DNA from: Brachypodius melanocephalos
Taxonomy: Eukaryota; Chordata; Aves; Passeriformes; Pycnonotidae
Assembly: GCA_013398615.1 (NCBI GenBank)
Contig: VZSR01003807.1
Coordinates: 12,568,232 to 12,632,231 of the forward strand
Reading direction: 5' to 3'
Length of the DNA: 64,000 nt
Shown here: positions 26,224 to 38,057 of the stretch, piece after piece
How the letters are laid out: each line of letters opens with the position of its first letter
How positions within the stretch are numbered: position 1 is the first letter of the stretch
Program-made: the position numbers and the translations under genes
The notes under the pieces: generated by a model
The model's input: only the letters and a program-made list of their open reading frames with translations
The model's database searches: none
What the model was told of the DNA's origin: nothing

Positions 26224-29200
26224 GTTTAGATTTGTCTGTGACTTATTGTTGATTGTTAATGAATAAATGATCACCAATTTTCAAAGATTTGAAATAATAT
26301 TCAGTTAAACTGTAAACACAGCTACAAGAGAGAAAAGCTTTGAAATATTTTTAGGGAAAATCAGACACCTCCATTTAATTTGAGGCATAGCACAGGATTG
26401 ACTCCAGCACAGTAAGTACTTTGTAGTAACACTGAACTTTAAAGAAAAGCAAAAGATGTTCACAGGTAGTATGAATAGGTGCTATTAAACAATACTTGAA
26501 GCCCATTATAACTGAGATGACTGATTAAAGAAACAAATCAAAACACATAAAAATCCCTAGCCCTTCAACATTTTGCACTTGAACTCCACAAAATTTTACA
26601 GACAAAACTTTTTTGGAAACAGAAATCCCAATTTTACTCAGCCTCTTCAAAACACTTATTTAAGTTAAAATAGGTCATCATCTGCACAGATATGAACTAC
26701 ATTTACAAAGCAAATTCTACCATTACCATCATTACAAGAAGGGAAAATTGACTTTGCTCCTTTCTTTTGTTGTTGATTTTGTTATATAGCAGTTCTCTGA
26801 ATCCTACATAACAAAAAAAGTGTTGGTATTATATGAGAGTTACTGCTACTTGATATAAGATTTGTTTAATTTGCAACTTCCTCTTGTGTCAAGCAAAAAT
26901 ATTTGCTGTATGATTCTACTTAGTAGAACAAGAATCTTCTTTGGATAGAACAACAGTTAAATTGTTAGCATTGATATATATTCTTCATACTGCAACATAT
27001 CATTAGTGATAATACTTCCATAACTATACGATTTCTAGGCTTAAGTGAATTATAAGATAATCTATGATTCCATGGGTAAAAAACCTCCTACATTGTTGAA
27101 CTTCCCTTATTTTTCACTTTCTTTCTTTGAGTCCTGAATAAAGACAATCAAGCGTTTTGAACCTTCTACTTGCAAAAAAAGCACATCCCCCCACCAGTCT
27201 CTCTGGCATTTACTGTCAGAAATCTCTGCTTAAGAAACTGGGCAAATCTGTATTTGTTCCCAATGCCTTTATGAGTTGATTAAATCAACTCCAGCAAACA
27301 CAGAATGAATCACATGAGCCTAATCCAAAAGCCAAATGCTCAGTGCCATCTCTAAGATGACACAAACACCTCTAAATTGGGAAAGGATTAACACTGGTGT
27401 GGGACTACAAATGGACTAAGTAGTGAAGCTTACTGACCATTTGAGCTGGGAAGCACCAAAACACCTTCCTTCAAAACTAATAGCTTTCCTTAGTTCACAC
27501 CCTTTCCTTGAACAGATGACTCCCCGTGGTCAGTATTGAAGAGTCCTGAGTGTTGGCTGTCCTCCCACCCACCATGCACATTAGCCATGAGACATGGACG
27601 GCAGCCATAAAACAGCACCTTGTGTTCACAGTGAAATTAAACTTTTAGAAGACAGCTGTCCAGGGAAGCATCCTGATAAACAGCTCTTATAAATAAAAAT
27701 GCAATTTTTTTATTCCTACTTAGGTAACAAGACTATCTCAGCACTGACACCCAACCAGCCCCAACACTGCAGACTCCAGACAGAGGACAATTCTCTCTGC
27801 TCAGCAGCAAAACAACTAGAGAGACTACACCTGAGAGCCTCTTTATACAGAAGGATGTTGTAATTTGGTGGTTTCAACTATCTCAAACTGGCAGGAAAGA
27901 GCTATACTCCAGTGTTATAAACCTATAATAAAAGAGAAAAGAATCATTTTGGGGGGAAAGGCATTTTCAATACAGCACTGACTGAATAGCTTCATTTTTG
28001 TTCCTTTCAGCACTGCTTCCTTTCCAACAAAAGCAAATTTTGAGTGACAGGAAAGTACATTTCCCTCTCTGCCCTCCAGCTCACTCTGTGACTGTGCAAT
28101 CAATGGCAAAGTCTGAAATGGGAAAAAAGAAATCCACCAAAACCCAACAGTGCAGCAAATGATGAATGCCTTACAAAAATATATGTCCTTGTAGGGCCCG
28201 GAGCTTCAGAAGAGAAAAGAAAGACCCCTGAAGAAATGCAAACATCCAAGAGGCAGAAGATCCTTAGTTAACATGGTTTTTTCTTCGAAGTATTCGTACT
28301 AACTACCTGCATACCACCACTACTGTTTTGTTAAGGGACATGATAAATTGAGTCAACACCATGGCAATGATCAGCACATGCCACCTTGTTGACAAAGTAC
28401 AATAATACACTTCATAAAAATCCTCATCGTCAGACTTTTATGTTATACAGGTGACACTTCAGACAGGATTTGTATATTATTTCAACCAGCAACACTTCTT
28501 CTGGCACTTTTTTTTCACTTGGTCTGACAAAGCAGAATGGAAAGACACTCCATCAACTGCACTTTGGATTTAATCATGTCTCATTTGCACTCAGAGTTGC
28601 ATCATCTTAATCAAAGGCAGGACTGTAAGCAAGTTGAAGCAGCTTTATACTTTATAGGTAAATCACCCAATCCACTTGAGGGTAATTTATGTGTAACTCT
28701 ACCCACCAAAGCAAAAATGTCTAACAGAGGCATAAGGAAGCAAATACGAAAACTCCCTGTGTGTACATGCTTTAACTTAAACTTGGCTTTGCATGAAGTC
28801 AGTACTCATATTTTGGATCTTGGAGTCCCAAAGAGTAATAACAGAGTTTAGGTTTGCATGCCCATGTGAAAGCTGGATACACAGACACAGCATAGGGTTA
28901 AAGAATTCTCCAGCTCCAAGGACAGAAGAACCAATATGGATGGGAACTGTAGTCACTAGAGTAAAGTTCATGAAAGAACTGAACCTGAACTGACTCTTTC
29001 AGGAGAGAAGAGCAGTAACAAACATTCGCATTTGAATATACAAAGCCTGAAGATACAATGTGAAAAGTTAGAATTAATAGTAATGATAATCCAGAAAACC
29101 AAAAAAAGCAGCATATTAAATGAGAAATTAAGTAGGAAGTTTTTGTAACAAGTCTGAGAAAATAGTGATATATTACCATATGAATAGCAAGTAACAAATA

Positions 29201-30764
29201 TTTGCATTTGTAGAACCGCTACTGACAAATAAAGAACTCTGATTTTGCCTTAAAGACCATTAAAAGTGCTTTAGAGTGCACCTTGAAAGGCCAAACTGAA
29301 GAAATACAAAGTAAACAATGACAAAATACAATTATTCTTTCCATATTTACTCATCAGCTGAGGTGAACTAATGATACTTAAAAAGAAATTTCTGCCTCTT
29401 GTCCGATCCAGACTCACATTGCCTAATTTGAGGTCCCACACTCTTTGCAAAAACACCTGCACAGTGTCCCAAACCATTATTCTACTCCAGATTGCCAAAA
29501 ACCTCTAGTTCACCTATATCGTAACAGGAGCTCACAAAAGTAGAATAACCTATTAATATAGAAGACAAAGAATAGAGAGGAATTTCTGAAGAATATAATC
29601 CATTGCATTTGCCAATAAGATCACATTTTTACCATAGTTGCTTTGGCAATTTAGATTTTCCACACGTAAGTCAAAAAGCCAACATGAAGTGCTTCACTCT
29701 CTATTTGACAGCCTGCTTCAATGATTTTTTTTTCTCAAATCAGCACATTTTTAAAAAGCAGATTATTGGTCCTAGATTACTACTACACTAAACAACCCTA
29801 ATTTAATAACAGGGCTGCTATGAAGCAATTTTGTTTTAAGCAAACATACAAATTATCTTCACTGAAAACAGCTGTTTAATTTTATACAGAAGAAAAATAT
29901 AAATTAAGTCATACACAAGATAAACCAAGGCACACATAATAGTAAACTGATCTACAGATTACAGAAAGTGATGGATCCTGTAAATTACCCCTAAGCAAAC
30001 AACTATAAAAGCCTATATCTTTGATATAAAGCAAATAAAATGACTTAGAGAAAGTCTAGACTTGATTACAGTTATTCAAATTTACATTTTTTTGCTAAGA
30101 GAAATATATTCTTGATGAACTCCTGAAAACCTGGAAAAAGCTCACTTACATTAAATAATCATCCTCTTAATAATGACTAACTTGTATAAAAATAGTAAAA
30201 TTCTATCTGTAAGAAACTTTTAATAATAATGTTAAAGCTGCACATTTAAAGACTTTTAAAAGAATAGAAAGAAAAGAAGAATAAGAATTATTAGAAAAGA
30301 ATTATCCTCATCTATATTCTCTAGTTTATAGGACATGAATACTAATCCCTAGATTAAGAGAGGCATATGATTAAAAAAAAAGATCAACCAGGAGCTGAGG
30401 CAGAAAATAATGTTAATATTTTGTACTGAAAGCACAAGAAAGGATTTGTGCAGCTTGTAAGAAACTCATTCAGAGTATTTATGAGTTACAATAGGCATAT
30501 TGATAAGATATTATGCAAAATACGAAAGCTAAAAAATCCAACTTCAGTGAAAAGAATTTTAAGTCACTGAAATGTTCAAGTGGGAAAAGATATGTTTAAA
30601 AGGTGAGGTCTAAAATCTGCAAGTCCAAAAAAAGACCCCACAAGGCAGAGATCAAGGAAATTTGATCCCTTGCTGAGCAGCTTTGGTAGCACGGACCAAC
30701 AATATGGTTTTGAAATGTGCAAAATTATAACTTTAGTGTAGGGCGTATTGGGAAAATGAATGTG

Positions 30765-30786
30765 TTTCATGCTCTGAGGCATGAAA
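30765..30786 (+). repeat. Perfect 8-bp inverted repeat at the border of the CpG-rich block
   Basis: TTTCATGC (30765-30772), a six-base spacer (TCTGAG), then GCATGAAA (30779-30786), fully complementary. It sits where ordinary A+T-rich intron gives way to the CpG-rich block. It could be a dimeric transcription-factor site, an element terminus, or coincidence. Confidence 0.6.
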
Positions 30787-30789
30787 AAG

Positions 30790-31075
30790 CAGAGAGATGA
30801 CAGCCGAAGGTGTGACGTGACAGAGGGAGTCAGTCAGTGCCCTGGCGTGTCCCGTCCCCGTGCCCAGCCCGTGCCAGCCTGCCCGGGAGCGGCCCCGCTC
30901 CCTTCTCCAGCAAGGGGCTGGGAAAGGGCGTTTCCAGCTGCGGCAGCGCTGCAGGCAATCACCGCCTCGGCCACGCAGCATCGGAACCGGAGCACGGCAC
31001 ACACAAGTGCCACACCCACGGCTGCGGGAGTGGATCGGAACGATCATCGCTCCCTTCTGGGGACACCAACCTAAC
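30790..31075. promoter_or_regulatory. Isolated intronic CpG-rich block (candidate CpG island)
   Basis: I count about 23 CpG dinucleotides in roughly 260 bp, with high G+C, inside an intron where most lines have none or one. It holds a CRE-like TGACGTGA (30813-30820), a G-quadruplex motif on the minus strand (30851-30870), and GC-box-like GGGCGTT and CCCCGCTCC strings. Known CpG islands mark promoters or active enhancers, so this may be an alternative promoter for ZDHHC14 or for an antisense transcript. It could also be a GC-rich mobile insertion. Open frames here (up to 128 codons on both strands) arise because GC-rich DNA has few stops. I recognise no protein in them. Confidence 0.55.
30851..30870 (-). 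promoter_or_regulatory. Canonical G-quadruplex motif
   Basis: On the minus strand the sequence is four G runs (3, 3, 4 and 3) separated by loops of 2, 3 and 2 bases (CT, CAC, AC). This satisfies the standard G3+N1-7 rule with short loops that favour stability. It lies on the non-template strand of ZDHHC14 and so would also be present in its pre-mRNA. Confidence 0.85.
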
Positions 31076-31995
31076 ACAGGATTGTCTCAGCGAAAGAAAC
31101 TGCTGCCTCACCCTTGGAAACAAAGACTCGCGTTTCCCCAAAACTTATTAAGTTTACTATTCTTTCGATGCCTATTTTCATATTCAATCATTGCCAAGGC
31201 TTTGCAAGGGTTTTTACAGCCACTCATTTTGATATTCTCTGGCTGAGCATGAAATTCATCCCCAGTAGACAGCCAACACAAACAGCATTTAAGGTCTTTT
31301 TTTCTAGTACTACATTTGCTGTCTCACTCCTACTTGAAAAAATCTTGCTGTAATAGCAGCCACTATTGTAAAGCAGTAAGCCATTAAGTCATCATTTTGC
31401 CTCAGTATTTCATTTTGCTTCCTCAAAAGCACTTCAAAATGTTATTTTTACTCATGGTATTGCTAAATACAACTACTAAAAGCTCAGAAAAAAATGTTCA
31501 TTATAAATAACACTAATTTCACTCTCAGCACAACATTACATCATGCTGCTACCAAAGTAATCAGAAAAGCTGGCAGTCACAGACCAGATACAGTAACAGG
31601 ATATATCAAATACTCCACAACATATCATGTTAAATATCATCCAAACTTGAAGAGTTTTTTAGCTATAGAAACTTCAAGATTAGTCTTCTATTAAAACTTC
31701 CAAAGGTGATGGCCAAGGTTACAGGACTTCTGAGATTAGATACCTGAATTGTGTATATGAAATTATAAGCATCTTGATTGCTTGCCATAATAGGCAGCTT
31801 CCTTGGCAAAACGAGGATTTAAAGATGTTTTGCACTAAAATCCATCCCCTCATGCAGAGTCACAGAATTTATACAATCTCTAAACTCTTCCAAAATAGCT
31901 GCATCTGTAAATCTCACAAGTCCCGAGGAATTTGCTAGACTTCTTTGTCTTTGCATGTCCTGAACAAAAATAAGAATGTAATATCATATACAAGT

Positions 31996-32060
31996 CTGTA
32001 TAGAGACATATGCATACATCCTTATACATATGAGTACACAAACACATACATATATGTATA
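31996..32060 (+). repeat. Degenerate TA/CA-rich simple repeat
   Basis: Interrupted ACATA and TATA units form a decayed dinucleotide microsatellite, including a short palindrome around ACATATATGT. A 60-codon frame across it reads as alternating Tyr, Val, Ile and Cys and is not a gene. Confidence 0.7.
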
Positions 32061-33824
32061 TTCTGACCCTCATGGCCCCAAGGAGCTTTGAAGTGCTTCC
32101 ACTGTAACTGTATCTAGCTATGGAGCAATCCAAAATATAATTTGCAGTTTTATCTCTGAAGAACAAAGACAGGTGACACAGGCATTAGCTAGTGCAGGGG
32201 AATTTGAGAAATCTGAGGAAGGAAAATGAAAAAAGGTTCGAAGCAAAGGCTTAGCACTAGCAATGCCAGAGTCATGCTTTTTAAAAACCAACTGTAAAAA
32301 GCTGGCCTAAACCTCTACAAAGGGGGAATTTGACAATACACTGAAAAAATAATATATTAAAAGTCAATGTAAAAAACCTTGCCACTTCTAACATTTGCTA
32401 GCTGTAAGTCTGAACATCAGTGGGAGTCCATTCTGACAAGAGAGCTTTACAGCCATATCTTCACACTATGGTACTACTAATCATAATCTCTGTGGTACTC
32501 TAAGGAATAGAAAAATATATTTTTGGCCTGAGCAAAGCTGGAAATTCTCTCTTCTCCCAGGACATCTGATAAAGCAAGCTCAGAAGAAATATTCCTGACA
32601 CTGTTTTCTCTCATCAGAACTAACTATCCCAATTGAACAATTGGTTTAAAACCAGCAAGTCTGTTGCAGAGAAGCACTAAAATATGTAAGAGGAGGTAAA
32701 ACTGACAAGGTAAAACTCCACAAGTCATATTATTCTTTGGCCTTAAAAAAAAAATCCATCAAAAAGAAAATGTTCTACCATAAAGTAAGTCCATCTTCAA
32801 AAAAGAATAAAATTAAATTTAAACCGAATTACTAAAAAACCCCAAATATATAAAAAATAAATTTGGATTAGTGCACTTAAACCCATTTTAACTTTGCAAC
32901 AGGAGTGACGCATCCCAGAACAAATCTCTCAATTTCTTTGACTATTTTTCAAAACAACACCAGGTCGTGAATTAATTTTTTTTTCTTGGCTATAAATTGT
33001 GCTATGAATCATCAAGAAAACCATTACGCAGTGCTTCCTGAGCTGCGCTAATTCCTTTCAGATGAAGAACAGCAGTTTTCATCCTTTCTGGAGCCACTTT
33101 CAGTAGGGTCAAGGCACTTCAAAACATCATTACAATTAAACCTGTTCTCTGTATACACTTACACAGCATTAGCATATGACTGTAAATTCACAACTCCTCT
33201 GTAAAGCAATTTTCAAGAAAAGGCTTTGCTAAATTTGTGCCAATCTTTTACTACAAGTATCAGCACTATACAGGAAGAACAAAATTGCCAGGCTGCACTC
33301 TAGATTATGAAAAACAGAAAGGAAAAAATGGCACGGAATATCACACAGACAGATGAAATGGTGGACAAAACAGGCAAAATTTAATGCAACACTAGGCATT
33401 ATTGAAAAACCAGATAGAGGCCACATTTTAATGTCTATAGAAAAATGAAATTTTTCTTCATTGTGATCTTTACCCTCGAAATGCTTGAAACTAAATTTTT
33501 TGCTGTTAAACCCACTCTCTTTTCTGAAAGCTTCACATTTTTGTATGAACTGTATCAACAGCCTTAGATCAAGGATGAGAGAACATTTCAAAAACCTTGT
33601 TACATGCTGGTTCTACTCAAAAAGTGAGAACAGTAAGGGAAGAAGCTTAGATGTTCCTGAATGGCCTCTGCTCTCTGCCTGGATTTTTTAAAATTTCTTT
33701 TAGAGATTTTTTTTTTTTAAATTTACGGCAATAGCGCCTCTTGCCATCAAATACTTCCCTGCAACATTGATATTAGCCTACTAATTATGTAGCAAGTGTT
33801 CCTTTATGTGACAATGCACACTTC

Positions 33825-33965
33825 TTACTCCATGGTTGATGCCCCATCCCTGGAAGTGTTCCTGGCCAGGCTGCACGGAGCTTTGAGCAACCTGCTCTAG
33901 TGGAATGGGGCTGGGAATGGATGATCTTTAAGCTCTCTTTCAGTCCAAACAATTCAATGATTTGG
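33825..33965 (+). mobile_element. CR1 LINE 3'-end fragment
   Basis: The order of motifs is that of a CR1 3' untranslated region: CATGGTTGATGCCCCATCC, then CTGGAAGTGTTC, GGCCAGGCTGCACGG, GCTTTGAGCAACCTG, CTCTAGTGGAATGG, GGATGATCTTTAA, and finally TCCAAACAATTCAATGATT, which is close to the CR1 terminal direct repeat. It is truncated at its 5' end and diverged. The plus orientation is opposite to ZDHHC14. CR1 is the dominant retroposon of birds and is common in reptiles, so this is the best single clue to the organism. Confidence 0.88.
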
Positions 33966-36880
33966 TGAACGTTTTTGTGCATTAAAAGCCACATACTTGG
34001 ATTTTAATGAAAACAAAGTTATTCCTGTTACTTTTTCTTTAGAAAGAATATATTCTCTACTACTATCTGCATCAATACTGATCAGAGATTATTAAAATCT
34101 CAGGGGAGTGGAGAAAAAGAAAGAGCAAAAAGGGAGTAATATTGATTCTTCATAATAATCTCTTTGAAAACAGAATTTTCCAAAAGTACTTTACAGACAT
34201 TAACAATATGCAATCAAATATTTTACATCTTGACATACCTAATCCAGGAAAAAAATCCCTGAAATACACTTCCTCTTCCAACGTGCAATTGCAAGATGTT
34301 AACAAGTTTAAGAGTTGGAACTTGTAAACTTACTAGAAAAACCATTCTGACATAGAATGTGCTTAAAATTAAGGACAGGAAGGAGACATGACAAAACTGA
34401 GGAGAAGCAGAAAACATTTAAATAGAAAAAACATTAACAAACAGGCCGATAAAGACATTGCATATTCTGACATTTTTGTTATGTAGAGTCTTTACAGAGA
34501 GCACAGCATGTTACAGCAGGAGGGCCTGTATGAGAGCTCCAGCTTAAATCCTCCCAAATCAAAATCTCCTGCTGGGAGATTTTTATCTGATGAACTTAAT
34601 TAACAGCAAGTTTAATGTAGGGTCTCTAAAGTATACTGTTGGTTTTCATACAGAATAGCAAAATCAAAACAAGACAGACACAAGCAGCAAAGGGAATGAA
34701 TTGTTTGTCTCACAAAATGTATGTGTTATCTCCCCCTTCCTTCCCACAGAGTCAAAGGGAGAGGTATGAGAAAACATACAGCCCTGCTGTACAGAACATC
34801 CATCACACACAGCTGACCCACCCTGCTGCAGGATGGTATCAGATACATGAGGTTCTTTCCTAAATACTCAAGTTTCTTTTCGGATGCCGAAGGGGTTATT
34901 TCTGGAATTATGAAAATTTTACAAATCTCTTCCCATGACCTTTCTGACATTCAAACTTTGATGAATAGCTCCCACACTAGATTGCTCATTCTGAGAAGAA
35001 AATTTCATGTTCCTTTTCCTTAGTAGCAGATAAATTATGGATTGTCCAGAGCGATGATTAAACACAGTTTACAAATACACTGGCGTACCAGTCATTTGTT
35101 CTTAACCCCAAAACGCCTGACCTTTTTTCTGGCATGACATTTTTCTTTTTAACTTCACAATGGCCCTTGTCAAAATCAACTTTTAAAAGCTGTTCCGTCC
35201 CACATCTCACTCGTGTCATAGGTTCCGCAGGCTGTTCCTAGTTATACAGCTAGGACAGACACCAGGCCTAGAGACAAATCAAGCTGCAAAATCAGGCACT
35301 CCAAAGTCAGCAAATGTCAAAGTCATTGCCAGAAGCAATGGGCAAGATGCCTGGGAGACTTGATCTGCCCTTGCCCTGTGTGCATGCATTATGGAGAGTT
35401 TTTATTTATAGAATTACATCCTACCACCACCCACAAGGCTGCTCCCTGATTCAATTAAAAAGAAGAATCAACACTCATCTCCTGAGCAACTACTCAGTAT
35501 TTTGTTTTCTTCTCAGCATTTGAAATACCATTTGAGATCTTCTCTACTGAGCACTACTCAGATTTTTGTAAAAGGGTTGACTCCTTGGTTTCCTGGTGTG
35601 GCTCATAATTGTATCAACTAAGCATCGTACAAAACACTGTTCTGAAAATACGTCCCTAAAACCTATAAAGCATTACCTCAAAATTTGAGATGGAAGAATT
35701 CAGTCACAGAAAGGCAAAAAACACTCAAGGTTTGGATGTCAAACTGAAACACTCAGCAGCATATCTTCCAGACTAGGTGTACTTGCATAGTATTTTTATT
35801 ATATATAGAAGTAGAATTTTGTACTGACTTAACACAAAATTACCATTAATTCAATTGCACATGAAAGCTTAGAGCATTTTTCTTAGTTAAATTCTAGATT
35901 CTTAAGTCAAATCAAAAAAATCCCACAAGTAGTGACTACAGAAATTCTGATTTTATGAGAATCACCAAAGAAACCTGGAAAAGGTAGGAATATTGCTCAG
36001 ATCTCAACACAACCCTGACCTCTACTCTATAACTAAGTCCCAAAATAAAGTCAACAATATGGCTAGTAGTCCCAAGCTTCTCAAATACATATACTTGGCT
36101 GAAAAATGTAGGTCACCATACTAAAAATAAGAGGATTACCCATGAAAGGCAGAAACTTTGTTATGGGGTAGGGGGAAGGACATACAACACGACCAAAACA
36201 AACCATACAAGACAGAAAACTATGCTAATGTCTACCAAAACACACATACACTGAAAGCACTTTTGCACTTTAATGCAATAGCATACCAGACAGAAACACA
36301 ATGAAGGGAAGCAAAAATAACACCATATTTGAAGGTCTATTATTACTATGTGGGTCAGATTCCAATAACCCAAAACCTGGCTGAAAAGAACCCTCTCACA
36401 GGAGTCTACAGAGCCATTAGGGATTTTGTCCTCTGCCAAAGTGCTTTTTCAGTCCCCATACAGTGTGGGAATTGATAAATACTAGGGACATGAAAACCTG
36501 AGGAAAAAATACATAAAAATACAACTTTTGAAGAATATTGTGAAAAAAGAAGCTAGAAGAATTACAGATGCAACTAGCACATGCTCAAAAATAAATGAGA
36601 AGTTATTAAAGTCTAGGGCAGATGTTTGTGCAATTCTGTTCTGATGATGCTGTTTAATAAAAGCACAAATTCAGAGCAAAGATAATTCATAAAAAGCTGA
36701 AATAATTGTGCTACTATCAATTAAATTACAGAATTGTATTAAAATATTTGTACCAGATAAAACTACAATAAAAACATTTGTGTTCAAATCAATTTGGGTT
36801 TTTGTACTATATTCATATATCATATGAACATGACAAAGGGCATAGCAGAATTTCCAAACCAAAAAAATCTATTAAATAAA

Positions 36881-36922
36881 GACATATATGGACCTATATA
36901 TATACACTATGTGCACATATGC
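36881..36922 (+). repeat. Short TA-rich simple repeat
   Basis: A stretch of ATATAT and CACATA units with interruptions. It is a minor, decayed microsatellite with no other content. Confidence 0.5.
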
Positions 36923-37964
36923 ATTCCTGTTATACAGATAGAGCTGTTAAACATGTTATCAACCTGAAAAGTCAGGATCAATTTTAAATCACTGCCATAA
37001 TGCAGAAGTACATTTTTTTCCCCACAAAGAAGGAAGTGAAGCAATTGTGAGAGCAAAACCAGCACAAAAGTAGTGTCTTCTCAACCCTTTGACATCTTTA
37101 AATGAAGGATGGATAACCTTCTGGCAAATGCATTTTAGCTAAGCACAAACTGAAACTGCATTTTGGCCAGTTAAATCAAAAGGTTCATTATCAGGAGACC
37201 TGAATGAAGGATAAAGACTTGCTGTATGTAAAGGATGCCAGATCTGGCAATTTATTGGTCCCTTCTAGCCACAAACCCCATGAAGAACTCTCCCAAACAA
37301 AACCATGTAATAAATACATCATTACAACCAATTTAATCAAGCCCACACCCACTAACCTAAAAGTCCATCACTATCCTCTTTGCTAGAGGTAAAGATCTCA
37401 TTCGGAGGTGTTATCCACAAGGTAGAATAGCAAAATGAATCCGGTACACACTGTCCTTCCTTATATTCAAATTCAATTTGCTATGTACTTGATCATATTT
37501 ACTCCTCCATCTTCATCTCCCTCACACACACTGATGTTCTTTTTTAAAAAAGGTTAAATAAATTAGGAGAGCAGCTCTGGGTTGTTGTTGTCTTGTTTTT
37601 TTCTTTTTAATTACATTCTCAATTAAAATAATTTCTGTCAGCAGGCAGCTTAATATAATATTCAAACCATGGCTATCTACCAAAACAGTAACTGTCTCTC
37701 ACAGCTCCTAAAGCAAAGTCAAGTTACCCTTAAAGGACAGAACTGTGCAACACTTTGGCAGCAAGGAAAAAAACCCTTTGCTTGTATATATAGATCTACA
37801 TAAAATTTTTGAAATATCGTTATTCTTGCTGTGATACATAGTTATCAATATCTCTGGCAAGAGAAACTTACAGTTCTAAACAATAATCATTTGAAAGGAG
37901 AGTTCACCTAGTCATCATTTTAAATAGCTATCAGCAGGCTAAAAAGCATTAAAACGACCTGTGG

Positions 37965-38057
37965 CCAGGTTCCAAAATGTATTTAAGGTGTCTTTCTGAA
38001 ATTCTACTGATTCCATTAGGAAGCCAGGTATCTGAACATCTCTGTGTATTCGAGTCC
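37965..38057. mobile_element. Possible degenerate MITE-like element
   Basis: The stretch holds TTCCAAAATGTATTTAAGGTG, then CTGATTCCATTAGG, then CCAGGTATCTGAACATCTCTG and ATTCGAGTCC. It resembles a palindromic repeat common in turtle and crocodile DNA, in which a TATTTAGGTGCC block and its reverse complement flank a central CCATTG-like stretch. The two halves are still roughly complementary but heavily decayed. I cannot name the family, and chance similarity is possible. Confidence 0.3.

Noticed and set aside
30733..31246. Overlapping open frames of up to 128 codons on both strands around 31 kb
   Set aside because: They sit in the CpG-rich block, where high G+C removes stop codons. Frames are open on both strands at once and the Arg/Pro/Ala-rich products match nothing.
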